Below, one piece after another: positions 19,998 through 28,613 of a DNA stretch of 64,000 bases. Positions within the stretch are counted from its first letter, which is position 1. Every line of letters begins with the position of its first letter. The notes beneath the pieces were generated by a model. It was not told the DNA's origin. It saw only the letters and a program-made list of their open reading frames with translations, and searched no databases. Position numbers and translations under genes: made by a program. The DNA comes from Mycobacterium saskatchewanense (GTDB lineage: Bacteria > Actinomycetota > Actinomycetes > Mycobacteriales > Mycobacteriaceae): positions 930,001-994,000 of the forward strand of contig NZ_AP022573.1 in the NCBI RefSeq assembly GCF_010729105.1, given 5' to 3'.

Positions 19998-21431
19998 TCA
20001 GGCCCGGAGGGGTTGTGGCAGCGAGGTTTCCGAGCGGGTCTGCCGCGCGCGAGCGCCGATCCGAATGTCCTTGCTGACTTCGTCGAGCGCGAGGCCGTTC
20101 GGCTCGCGCAACAGCATCGTCGCGGCGATCGCAGCGGCGTAGCAACAGAATGCCAAGAGCATCACCGAGCGCAGCCCCTCGCCGGTCAGCAGCAACGGCA
20201 CTAGCAGTGCGCCGACGAACGCGCCCACCTTGGCGACGCCGGCCGACACGCCGTGGCACGTGCTGCGGATCGAGGTCGGATACGACTCCGCCGCCAGCAA
20301 CATGGTGGTGTAGTTGGGACCGAACGCGATTCCGAACAGCGAGACCCCGAAGACAAACGCAAACGGAACCACGCTGACGCTGAGGCTGGGCACCACGGCG
20401 ATGACCAGCATCGCCACGGCGCATAGTCCGAAGCCCACGATCTGCAGCCGTCGTCGCGGCACCCGATCCAAGGCGAGCAGGCCGGCGATGCCGCCGCCGA
20501 GGGTGAAGCACACCACCAGGACGGCGTTGAGCGCGATGTTCGACAGTACGGTACCGTGCGGCGCGATGCTCTTGATGAGCAGCGGCTGGCTGACCGCATT
20601 GCCATACACCGCCACGTTGAAGAAGAACCAGCTGCCCGCGGTGCCCGCCAGGGTGATCAGGACGCGCCGGTTAGCGAGGACCGAGCGGATGCCCACGTGC
20701 GGCGCGCCCAACGCAAAGGGGGCGGAGAAGGCGGAGTTGCCCGACTGTGCCGAGAACGATTCGAAGTCCTCACGCGCCCGCTTCTCGTCGCCCCGCTCGG
20801 CGGTCCACCGCGGTGACTCGGGCATGTGCCTGCGCTGGTACAGCACCAGCAGCGACGGCAACACGCCCAACCCCAGGATGAGCCGCCACGCCGTGTCGTC
20901 GGGAATGCCCACGGCGAGGACCAACAGGCTGACCAGGTAGGCGCACGCTTGACCGAACACGTAGAAAATGAAGGTCAGTCCGACGAGCCGGCCGCGGTTT
21001 CGGCGGTTGGCGTACTCGGTCATGATCACCCCGCTGGCCGGGTAGTCGCCGCCGATGCCCAGCCCGAGGATCAGCCGGCCGACCAGCAGCATCGTGAAAT
21101 TCGGTGCCAGCGCGGAGATCAAGGCGCCGATCATCATCAGCACCGCTTCCAGGCCGTATACGCGGCGGCGCCCGAACACATCGCCGAGCCGCCCGAAAAG
21201 GACGGCGCCCAACGCGACTGCCAGCAGCGTGGAACTCGTCAGCATGGAGATCTGCTTGCCGTTGAGGTGAAACTCCGTGGTGGCCAACAGCGTTACCGTG
21301 CCGATCACGTTCAGGTCGTAGGAGTCGGTGAAGAAGCCGGCGCCGGCGGTTGCCGCCGCCTTGAAGTGAAAGACACCGAGTTTCGCGTCGTCGATCGCCT
21401 TCGCGACGCCGGCTTCCGTCGTTGTGGTCAT
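19998..21431 (-). CDS. MFS transporter of the phosphate/sugar-porter type, divergent from the phosphonate-type locus
   Basis: The 477-residue membrane protein has 12 predicted segments. GAGFFTDSYDLNVIG in TM1 and GGDYPASGVIMTEYA near TM4 resemble the phosphate:H+ symporter (PHS) and related MFS groups; GRLGDVFGRRRVYG is motif A. ATG 21431 follows a strong GGAGGA. It is divergent from a GntR regulator and phosphonate-type enzyme genes, which suggests it imports their organophosphonate substrate or moves phosphate. This link is inferred from position only. Confidence 0.85.
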   Translation of the reverse strand: MTTTTEAGVAKAIDDAKLGVFHFKAAATAGAGFFTDSYDLNVIGTVTLLATTEFHLNGKQISMLTSSTLLAVALGAVLFGRLGDVFGRRRVYGLEAVLMMIGALISALAPNFTMLLVGRLILGLGIGGDYPASGVIMTEYANRRNRGRLVGLTFIFYVFGQACAYLVSLLVLAVGIPDDTAWRLILGLGVLPSLLVLYQRRHMPESPRWTAERGDEKRAREDFESFSAQSGNSAFSAPFALGAPHVGIRSVLANRRVLITLAGTAGSWFFFNVAVYGNAVSQPLLIKSIAPHGTVLSNIALNAVLVVCFTLGGGIAGLLALDRVPRRRLQIVGFGLCAVAMLVIAVVPSLSVSVVPFAFVFGVSLFGIAFGPNYTTMLLAAESYPTSIRSTCHGVSAGVAKVGAFVGALLVPLLLTGEGLRSVMLLAFCCYAAAIAATMLLREPNGLALDEVSKDIRIGARARQTRSETSLPQPLRA

Positions 21432-21635
21432 GGCGTCCTCCGGACAGCGGTGGGCATGGGGCGAAACGCACGAGCGGAGCGCCAGGCTCGGCGTCCACCG
21501 CCAACTTGTCATGAGAAGTACCGTCATTCATCCGGGTGCACCATGTCAACTTCTTGCTGCAATCGGAGTCAGATTTCAGAAACGATTAATCTGCAGTCTA
21601 TTTGAGGTCGCCTGCTCTATTCGGACCTCGCCCAG

Positions 21636-21651
21636 ACCTGTATAGTCAAGT
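21636..21651 (+). promoter_or_regulatory. Imperfect palindrome ACCTGTATAGTCAAGT, candidate GntR operator
   Basis: The 16-bp element has the symmetrical pattern AC-TG------CA-GT around a TATAGT core and ends 2 bases before the GntR start codon. The core resembles the TGGTATAGACCA-type site reported for the HutC-subfamily regulator PhnF. It lies in the divergent promoter region with the MFS gene. Confidence 0.4.
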
Positions 21652-21653
21652 TC

Positions 21654-22397
21654 ATGACCGTGGCGTTGCACGAGATGATCGCCGACAGCCTGCGCGAACA
21701 GATCCAGCGGGGGGAACTCGCACTTGGCGCGGCGCTGCCGTCCGAGTCACAGCTATGCCACCGGTGGAACGCATCACGCGGACCCGTGCGTCAGGCGCTC
21801 GCCGCACTGCGCGCGGAGGGGGTCATCTCAGGTGGGCGCGGAAAGCCGCCAGTGGTGTGTTCTTCCTCGGTCGGCCAGCCGTTCGACACTCTGCTCTCAT
21901 ATTCCGCCTGGGCACATTCGATCGGCCGCACGCCCGGACAGCGCACCCTGGAGCTTGCGTTGCGCCGGGCCGACGACACCGCGGCGGCCGAACTCGGTGT
22001 CGACGAGGGCGTGCCGGTGGTGCAGATGCTGCGGTTGCGGCTTCTCGACGGCGAGCCGGCCATGCTCGAGCGCGCCACGTTCGTCGAGCACGTCGGCCGT
22101 CGGTTGTTCGACTTCGATTGCGACTCAGGGTCGTTGTGGGCGTATCTGCTGTCTCAGGGCGTCCAGTTCCGCACGGCCTCCCACGTCATCGACGCGATCG
22201 CCGCCGACCCGGTCGACGCAGTGCATCTCGACGTCGCCGAGGGCGCGCCCTTGCTGCGGCAACAACGCCGCACCCGCAGCGCCGACGGCGAGGTCATCGA
22301 ATATCACGACGACCGCTATCTGCCGGGGCTGGTCAGCTTCACGCTCGAGAACACCCTCGACGCGCGCTGCGCTCTGGCCCGCAACGCCAAGCCCTGA
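21654..22397 (+). CDS. GntR-family (HutC/UTRA) transcriptional regulator
   Basis: The 247-residue regulator has a GntR winged helix at about 5-70 (LREQIQRGELALGAALPSES, then RGPVRQALAALRAEGVI) and a UTRA effector domain from about 85 (LRRADDTAAAELGV ... LLRQQRRTRSADGEVIEYHD). HutC-type regulators usually repress the adjacent catabolic genes until an intermediate binds. The operon enzymes (HAD hydrolase and alcohol dehydrogenase) follow 13 bp downstream; the carrier gene is divergent. Confidence 0.9.
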   Translation: MTVALHEMIADSLREQIQRGELALGAALPSESQLCHRWNASRGPVRQALAALRAEGVISGGRGKPPVVCSSSVGQPFDTLLSYSAWAHSIGRTPGQRTLELALRRADDTAAAELGVDEGVPVVQMLRLRLLDGEPAMLERATFVEHVGRRLFDFDCDSGSLWAYLLSQGVQFRTASHVIDAIAADPVDAVHLDVAEGAPLLRQQRRTRSADGEVIEYHDDRYLPGLVSFTLENTLDARCALARNAKP

Positions 22398-22410
22398 TCA
22401 GGAGGTCCGC

Positions 22411-23115
22411 ATGATCACACCCGAACTCGTCGTCCTGGATATGGCGGGCACCACCATCGACGACGGTCAGCAGGTATATCGGGTACTCGCCGAGACCGCG
22501 GTCGCGCACGGCGGCACGCCCACCCCCGACGACATCGGGCGCTGGCACGGCGCAGCCAAACACGAAGCCCTGCGGGCGTTGCTCACCCCGCCCGGCGGCC
22601 CCCCGCCGGATGCCGGGCGGCTGCGGACCGTCGTCGCCGACTTCCATGCGCGGTTGACGGCGGCCTACACCGCCGCCGCGCCGGTGCCACTGCCCGGCGT
22701 GCCCGAAGCGCTGGCCGATCTGCGGCGGGCCGGCATTCGAGTCGCACTCAACACTGGCTTCGAGCGCGAAATCGTCGAATCTTTGCTCGAAGCGCTGGGC
22801 TGGCAAGGGGATTCGACCGTCGACGCCGTCGTGTGCGGCAGTGATGTGCCGGCCGGGCGGCCCGCCCCCTTCATGATCTTCCGGGCGATGGAACTCCTCG
22901 GGGTCATCGACGTCGCGCGCGTTCTCGTCGCCGGGGACACGCCGCGCGATCTCGAGGCCGGCACAAATGCCGGCGCGGCCTCCGTCGTCGGCGTGCTCTC
23001 CGGCGCCGGCACGGCCGAGGAACTCGGAGCTCATAAGCACACGCACCTGCTGCCCTCGGTGGCCGACCTGCCGGCCTTAATCGGCGCACCCGTTGCCGCA
23101 GCGAGCATTTCGTGA
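22411..23115 (+). CDS. Phosphonatase-like HAD hydrolase (PhnX-like)
   Basis: The 234-residue HAD protein starts with LVVLDMAGTTIDDG: the nucleophile Asp10 and the DMAGTT signature are hallmarks of the phosphonatase branch. Lys50 in WHGAAKHEALRALL is at about the place of the Schiff-base Lys of phosphonoacetaldehyde hydrolase. VPAGRPAP and VAGDTPRDLEAGTNAG supply motifs III and IV. Phosphonatase cleaves the C-P bond of phosphonoacetaldehyde to acetaldehyde and phosphate; members of the 'phosphonatase-like' subgroup are less well defined. AGGAGG precedes ATG 22411. Its stop overlaps the next start (GTGA). Confidence 0.8.
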   Translation: MITPELVVLDMAGTTIDDGQQVYRVLAETAVAHGGTPTPDDIGRWHGAAKHEALRALLTPPGGPPPDAGRLRTVVADFHARLTAAYTAAAPVPLPGVPEALADLRRAGIRVALNTGFEREIVESLLEALGWQGDSTVDAVVCGSDVPAGRPAPFMIFRAMELLGVIDVARVLVAGDTPRDLEAGTNAGAASVVGVLSGAGTAEELGAHKHTHLLPSVADLPALIGAPVAAASIS

Positions 23116-24155
23116 CCACAAAGACCCTCGCCGCCGTATGGCGCGGAGGCGGGAACATCAGCATGCAACTGGTCCCCGTCCCGCCGCTGGGCCGGGGCGA
23201 GGTTTTGGTGCGGGTGCGGCTGGCCACGGTCTGCGGCAGCGACCGCCACACCGTCAGCGGACGCCGCACCCAACCCTGTCCGTCGATCCTCGGCCATGAA
23301 GCCGTCGGTGAGATCGTCTCGCTCGGGGAGGGCGACCCTGGTGCAGTCGACGGCCGCCCGTTGCGGGTGGGGCAGCGCGTCATCTGGTCGGTCACGCTGG
23401 CGTGCGGCGCGTGCGATCGGTGCCGCGCCGGCGTGACCGCGAAATGCCGCACCGTGCGCAAGGCCGGGCACGAAGCGCTGGATTCGGGGTGGGCGCTTTC
23501 CGGCGGCTATGCCCAACACGCGGTGTTGCCGAAAGGTTTGCCGATCGCGATCGTCGCCGACGACCTGCCCGACGCTGTCGCTGCGCCCGCCGCGTGCGCG
23601 ACCGCCACGGTCATGGCGGTTACCGAGCGTGCAGGCGCGATGGCCGGCCGACGAGTGGTGGTCGTGGGAGCGGGCATGCTGGGCCTGAGTGCGGTGGCCG
23701 CGGCGGCCTGGGCCGGAGCCGCCTCGGTGCTGGCAGTCGACCCGGTGCCCGCCAGACGCCAATTCGCACAACGCTTCGGCGCGACCTCAGTGGAACCGTC
23801 AATCCCCGAGAACGCCGATTGCGACGTGCTGTTGGAGTTCTCCGGCTCGTCGGCGGCGCTGGGAGCCGGGATACGCGCGCTCGACGTCCAGGGGGTGGCG
23901 GTGCTGGCCGGGTCCGTGGCTCCCGACACACCGATCAGCGTGGACCCGGAGTCGGTGGTGCGTCGCCAGTTGTGCATCGCAGGGGTGCACAACTACGAGC
24001 CGCGCCACCTCACCGCCGCGCTGGACTTCCTGCGCCAGACGGGCGAGCGGTTTCCCTGGCCGCAACTCGTCGCCCGGCCGCACCGCCTCGACGACATCGC
24101 CACCCTCCTGATGGCGTCAGGCGGAACGGTGCCCCGCTATTCGATCGCCCCTTGA
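23112..24155 (+). CDS. Zinc alcohol dehydrogenase, phosphonate-catabolism-associated (HpnZ-like)
   Basis: This 347-residue medium-chain dehydrogenase has catalytic zinc ligands Cys41 (CGSDRH) and His62-Glu63 (GHE), structural zinc cysteines 98, 101, 104 and 112 (CGACDRC...C), and an NAD site VVVVGAGMLGLSAV. GTG 23112 overlaps the HAD stop by 4 bp. An alcohol dehydrogenase of this kind next to a phosphonatase-like HAD is a recurring arrangement proposed to act in phosphonate breakdown. It could oxidise a hydroxyalkyl-phosphonate to the aldehyde that the HAD enzyme cleaves. Confidence 0.85.
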   Translation: MTTKTLAAVWRGGGNISMQLVPVPPLGRGEVLVRVRLATVCGSDRHTVSGRRTQPCPSILGHEAVGEIVSLGEGDPGAVDGRPLRVGQRVIWSVTLACGACDRCRAGVTAKCRTVRKAGHEALDSGWALSGGYAQHAVLPKGLPIAIVADDLPDAVAAPAACATATVMAVTERAGAMAGRRVVVVGAGMLGLSAVAAAAWAGAASVLAVDPVPARRQFAQRFGATSVEPSIPENADCDVLLEFSGSSAALGAGIRALDVQGVAVLAGSVAPDTPISVDPESVVRRQLCIAGVHNYEPRHLTAALDFLRQTGERFPWPQLVARPHRLDDIATLLMASGGTVPRYSIAP

Positions 24156-24203
24156 GCACGCGCCGGCCGCGGTGAAACGCGGCGCGCATCGGGAGAACAC
24201 TTC

Positions 24204-24938
24204 ATGCTCGCCTGCGCATCGCTGTTCCTGATCGCTCTGGCCGCCGGCACGCTCGGGGGACTGGTCGGCACCGGGTCTTCACTCGTGCTGCTGCCGGTGC
24301 TGGTCACCATGTACGGTCCGCGCGTCGCCGTGCCGATCATGGCCGTCGCGGCCGTCATGGCGAACGTGAGCCGAGTCGCGGCCTGGTGGAAGCACATTCG
24401 CTGGAGACCGGTGCTGGCCTACGCCGTTCCCGGTACGCCCGCCGCGGTACTCGGCGCGCACACCCTGCTCACCATTCCCCAGACCGTCGTGGAGAACGTG
24501 CTCGGCGGCTTCTTCCTGCTCATGATCCCGGTACGGAGAATCATTGCGGCGCGTCAATGGCGGGTTCGGCTGTGGCAACTCGGCGGTGCGGGCGGGCTCG
24601 TCGGATTTCTGACCGGACTGATCTTGTCCACCGGCCCCCTCAGCGTGCCGGTGTTCACCGGGTACGGGCTCACCGGCGGCTCGTTCCTGGGCACCGAGGC
24701 CGCCAGCGCCATGATGCTCTACCTGGCCAAGATGGCGACCTTCGACCAATTCGGCGCGCTGAACCACTCCGTCGTCATCCGCGGCCTCGCGATCGGGGCC
24801 GCGCTGATGATCGGCCCGTTCCTGGCGCGTCCGCTCGTGCGCCGCTTACACACCCGCACCTACGGCCTGCTCATCGACCTCGTGCTCCTGGTCGCAGGCG
24901 TAGGCCTCTTCGTCACGACCCTGGGCACCGCACGCTGA
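24204..24938 (+). CDS. TauE/SafE-family membrane permease
   Basis: The 244-residue protein has about 7-8 hydrophobic segments and begins with an ALAAGTLGGLVGTGSSLVLL segment, the first TauE/SafE repeat. GGAGAAC precedes ATG 24204. The family moves sulfite, sulfoacetate and other small organic anions, usually outward. It lies 48 bp after the alcohol dehydrogenase, so it probably belongs to the same operon and may export a product or import a phosphonate or sulfonate. The substrate is unknown. Confidence 0.8.
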   Translation: MLACASLFLIALAAGTLGGLVGTGSSLVLLPVLVTMYGPRVAVPIMAVAAVMANVSRVAAWWKHIRWRPVLAYAVPGTPAAVLGAHTLLTIPQTVVENVLGGFFLLMIPVRRIIAARQWRVRLWQLGGAGGLVGFLTGLILSTGPLSVPVFTGYGLTGGSFLGTEAASAMMLYLAKMATFDQFGALNHSVVIRGLAIGAALMIGPFLARPLVRRLHTRTYGLLIDLVLLVAGVGLFVTTLGTAR

Positions 24939-25142
24939 CGTGTGGAGTCGGATCGGTTGGCGCACAATAAGCGTCATATCCATCGCCCACGACCTACCGT
25001 CTCGGCTGGTTGGGCGCCAAGCCCTCACGAACACAGCGTGCCGAAATCGGCAACCGCTTACTTCATGGCAAACTCGTCTGGTCAAACGCGGAATCTTCAA
25101 CTGGCGGTATGCATGAAGCCTTTGTCCGAGCGCGAACTGCGA

Positions 25143-25886
25143 ATGAACCAACAGGCCGCAGCGGTTGCTGCAGCGGTGCTGTCCCAGCCCGTCGAGGCGG
25201 CGACGCGCTGCGAGCACGCGTCGACGGACATGGTGGCCGAGGCCGCCGGCGCGAGCCGGTTCACCCGCGGAGTGGCGAAGTTCTTCGGCCGCGTCCCGAC
25301 GCTGGGGAACCTGGGCGGAATGCTCAAGCAGATGGAGACGGGTGGGCTGCCCGAAACCTTCGTCCTCGCGGTCACGAGGGACCAGGTCCACGTGATCGAG
25401 GACAAGCGGAGCCACAGAGACCTTGTCGCCGGCCGGGTGCTGAGGTCCTGGGACAGGGCGGACTTCAAGGCTCGCACCGTCACCCCGGAGTGGAACGTGT
25501 CGCGGGGAGTGCCCGACGACCGGCAACTGCTGGTGCTCTGGGTGCCGATCGAGGCGAGCAGCAATCCGTATCTGCAGGCCGGCGTGCGGGCCGCAGCCGA
25601 GGCCGGTCAGCCGGGCTTGCCGACCGACTTCATGGTCGCCAAAGACGCCCCGAGCCAGCGGCTCATCGACGCCCTCGACGCCGCGGGCCACGTCCGCGTC
25701 GTCGACGTCCTGGGTGACGCCGAGGAGGCGCAGGACCCGGAGGACGCCGCGGACCCGTCAGACGTCTCTTCCCCGCGGCCGTCGACCACCGAACGGCTCC
25801 AGGAGCTGGAAACGCTGCGCGCCACCGGAGTGGTCTCGGAGGCCGAATACGCCCGCAAGCGGGAGCAGATCATCGACGAACTGTGA
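25143..25886 (+). CDS. SHOCT-domain protein of unknown function
   Basis: From ATG 25143 the product has 247 residues. ATG 25113 is also possible and no ribosome site decides between them. Residues about 60-170 form an uncharacterised alpha/beta region (PETFVLAVTRDQVHVIEDK). An acidic linker follows, and the C-terminus (LQELETLRATGVVSEAEYAR...) is a SHOCT domain, a short oligomerisation or binding module often at protein ends. No signal peptide or membrane segment. Likely cytosolic; function unknown. Confidence 0.75.
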   Translation: MNQQAAAVAAAVLSQPVEAATRCEHASTDMVAEAAGASRFTRGVAKFFGRVPTLGNLGGMLKQMETGGLPETFVLAVTRDQVHVIEDKRSHRDLVAGRVLRSWDRADFKARTVTPEWNVSRGVPDDRQLLVLWVPIEASSNPYLQAGVRAAAEAGQPGLPTDFMVAKDAPSQRLIDALDAAGHVRVVDVLGDAEEAQDPEDAADPSDVSSPRPSTTERLQELETLRATGVVSEAEYARKREQIIDEL

Positions 25887-26012
25887 CGCGTGTCTCCGGA
25901 CCGCCCGTCGCCGGCAGATGAACCTTTGGATCCGATACCCCGGGCCGGTCGCGGCCGGCGGACTTTTCGGTAGGTTGAACGCGGTTCGATCCGACCGGGA
26001 AGGGAGACACCG

Positions 26013-27248
26013 TTGCGTCAAACCGCGGCCATGGCCGAGGCCGACCGCGTCTGGATGATCGACACGCTGCTCGCGCTGCTCCAGACTCCGAGCCCCTCGG
26101 GGCGGACGGACGCGGTGATGCAGTCGATCGGCGACATCTTCGACGACCTCGGGGTGCGGTTCTCGCTGACCCGTCGCGGGGCGCTGACCGCCGAGCTGCC
26201 GGGTGAGTCGGCCACCACCGACCGGGCGCTGATCGTGCACGCGGACACCATCGGTTGCATGGTGCGGAGGCTGAAGGACAACGGCCGGCTCGAGATCATC
26301 CCGGTCGGGACTTTCTCGGCCCGGTTCGCCGCGGGCGCGCGCGTCCGGATCTTCTCCGACGACCCGGACGAGTTCATCACGGGCACGATCCTGCCGGTCA
26401 AGGCCAGTGGGCATGCGTTCGGCGACGAGATCGACACCCAGCCGACCGATTGGGAGCATGTCGAGGTCCGTGTCGACCGCAAGGTGTCGAACCGCGAGGA
26501 CCTGGTCCGTCTCGGCCTGAACATCGGCGACTTCGTCGCGCTGATCGCGAGCCCCGAGCTGACCGCCGACGGCTTCATCGTCTCGCGCCATCTCGACGGG
26601 AAGGCGGGCGTCGCGATAGCGCTGGCGCTGGCCAAGAATGTCGCCGAGAACAAGATGGTGCTGCCGCACCGCACCATCATCATGGTCACCATCACCGAGG
26701 AGGTCGGGCACGGAGCCAGCCATGGCCTGCCCGCCGACGTCGCCGAACTGGTTTCGGTGGACAACGCGGTGTGCGCACCCGGTCAGCACTCCATCGAGGA
26801 CGGCGTGACGATCCCGATGGCGGACATGCACGGCGCGTTCGACTACCACCTGACCCGAAAACTCTGCAGGCTCGCCGACGAACGCGGCATCCCGTGTGCG
26901 CGGGACGTGTTCCGGTACTATCGGTCCGACGCCGCCGCGGCGATCGAGGCCGGTGCCGGCACCCGAGCCGCGCTCGTCGGGTTCGGCGTCGACGGCAGCC
27001 ACGGCTGGGAGCGCACCCACATTCAGTCGCTGGAATCGGCCTATTGCCTGCTGCTTTCGTGGCTGCAGACGCCGCTGACGTTCGCCAAATGGGATGCCAA
27101 ACCGACGGGCAAGCTCCGCGATTTTCCCTCGTCGGAGCAGCCCGCCCCGACCGAGAAGTGGGTGCCGCTGTCCCGCGGCGAACATGCCGAACCCGGCGAC
27201 GCATCGCCCGGTTCGCACTGGCCGCCCTCGGAAGGGCCCCACACCTGA
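26013..27248 (+). CDS. M42-family metallopeptidase (NAGGN-osmoprotectant-type)
   Basis: The 411-residue product matches the M42 aminopeptidase-like subgroup usually encoded with N-acetylglutaminylglutamine amide (NAGGN) synthesis genes. Metal-site segments are VHADTIG near 76 (His-Ala-Asp), HLDGKAG near 196 (bridging Asp), and ITEEVGHG near 230 (catalytic and metal Glu). VDNAV and DMHGAFDYHL follow. TTG 26013 is preferred: AGGGAG lies 6 bases before it, while ATG 26031 is too far. No NAGGN synthetase or amidotransferase gene is in the window, so this copy is orphaned or works elsewhere. Confidence 0.8.
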   Translation: MRQTAAMAEADRVWMIDTLLALLQTPSPSGRTDAVMQSIGDIFDDLGVRFSLTRRGALTAELPGESATTDRALIVHADTIGCMVRRLKDNGRLEIIPVGTFSARFAAGARVRIFSDDPDEFITGTILPVKASGHAFGDEIDTQPTDWEHVEVRVDRKVSNREDLVRLGLNIGDFVALIASPELTADGFIVSRHLDGKAGVAIALALAKNVAENKMVLPHRTIIMVTITEEVGHGASHGLPADVAELVSVDNAVCAPGQHSIEDGVTIPMADMHGAFDYHLTRKLCRLADERGIPCARDVFRYYRSDAAAAIEAGAGTRAALVGFGVDGSHGWERTHIQSLESAYCLLLSWLQTPLTFAKWDAKPTGKLRDFPSSEQPAPTEKWVPLSRGEHAEPGDASPGSHWPPSEGPHT

Positions 27249-27580
27249 GGCGGAACGTTCGTCGGCCCTTACCCGATTACGTGGGAGCTGTCGGCCGTCC
27301 GCCTTCGAGCCTGCGCTGACGGCGCCGAGCCTGCGCACAGGTCGCGATTTTCGTGCTCAAAGTCAAGTGGTTGGTGCAACTGGGGTGCAGGCTCGGCGAC
27401 TTCGCCCGGTGAGAGTGCCCGCGGTCGGGTCTCGCGATCGTCGGTATTTGCCCGGGTGACTTCGCGTGCGGCGGTACCGTCGGAAATGTGACGGTGTTGA
27501 GTCAGCTCGCATCGGTGCGAGAGTCGCTCGGCGCCGGCCTGTTCCACCAAATCCGTTGGGCGATGACCGACTGACGACCG
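27249..27580. other. Intergenic region between convergent genes
   Basis: No supported gene. A 28-codon frame from GTG 27488 to TGA 27574 lacks a ribosome site. The region separates the M42 peptidase from a convergent oxidoreductase; no strong terminator hairpin stands out. Confidence 0.4.
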
Positions 27581-28417
27581 TCAGAAGACCCGCTCCGCCA
27601 GCCTGTCCAGCTTCCCGGTGACCTCCGAGTCGTCACCGTCGGGCAAGAGGAACAGGCACCGGTCGACGCCCGCTGCCGCATATCGCTCGATCATCTCCTG
27701 CTTCGACGACGCGGCAAACAGGCTGATCTCGACGGCGTCACGCCCTGCCTCTGTGACGCGCCGCTGCAGCTTGGCCACCCGGTCGCGGAAGGCGTCAAGG
27801 TTTTCGCTGGTGACGTCCTGGGCGAGCCATCCGTCCCCGAAGTCGATAATGCGGTCCTCCACGGTCGGCCCCATCCCGCCGACCAGGACCGGCAGCGGCG
27901 ACTGGATCGGCTTGGGATAGGACCAGATTGGGTCGAAGTTCACGTAGTCGCCGTGGTATTCGGCTTCCTCGGCGGTCCAGATCGATCGCATGGCCTCGAC
28001 GCGCTCACGAAGTATGGACATGCGAACGCGCGCATCGGTGCCGTGATTGGCCATCTCCTCGCGGTTCCATCCGGCCCCCACCCCGAACAGAAACCTCCCA
28101 CCCGAGAGGCGGTCCACGCTGGCCACTTCCTTCGCCGTCGTGATGGGGTCGCGCTCCACGACGAGACAAACTCCCGTGCCGACCTTCAGGCGGCGGGTCG
28201 CGGCAGCGGCAGCGGTGCACGCCACAAACGGGTCGTAGGTGTGCGCGTACATCTTCGGCAGCTCACCGCCGCCGGGATAGGGGGACTTCCTGCTCACCGG
28301 GATGTGGGTGTGCTCGCAGAACAGCAGGGACTCGAAGCCGCGTTCCTCCGCGGCCGCCGCGAGCTCACCCGGCGCCATGCCGTAGTGGGTGGGGAAGTAG
28401 CACAGGCCGAATTGCAT
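27581..28417 (-). CDS. LLM-class F420-dependent oxidoreductase
   Basis: The 278-residue protein belongs to the luciferase-like F420 group: FGLCYFPTHYGMAPGELA at the N-terminus, LLFCEHTHIPVS at about 30-41, RRLKVGTGVCLV and GRFLFGVGAGWNREE near 107-121 (flavin/F420 phosphate region), and VLVGGMGP in the C-terminal half. GGAGGCGCCCTC precedes ATG 28417. Such enzymes move hydride between F420 and alcohols, imines or other substrates; the substrate is unknown. Confidence 0.88.
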   Translation of the reverse strand: MQFGLCYFPTHYGMAPGELAAAAEERGFESLLFCEHTHIPVSRKSPYPGGGELPKMYAHTYDPFVACTAAAAATRRLKVGTGVCLVVERDPITTAKEVASVDRLSGGRFLFGVGAGWNREEMANHGTDARVRMSILRERVEAMRSIWTAEEAEYHGDYVNFDPIWSYPKPIQSPLPVLVGGMGPTVEDRIIDFGDGWLAQDVTSENLDAFRDRVAKLQRRVTEAGRDAVEISLFAASSKQEMIERYAAAGVDRCLFLLPDGDDSEVTGKLDRLAERVF

Positions 28418-28613
28418 GAGGGCGCCTCCTTGCCTCCGAGTAATGGGTTCCCATTGTTCTTACCCGTGACGGTGGCATCGAAGCGTGGCCGCCGCGTCGG
28501 TGATCCTTCGGCGACGATGCGCTAACAGTCGTGCAACGCCTCCCGCGGCGCGGCGGTTCGTGCCGCCTCGTCGACAACAATGCGGGACATGACGCAAGCG
28601 CGGGAGTCCGACG

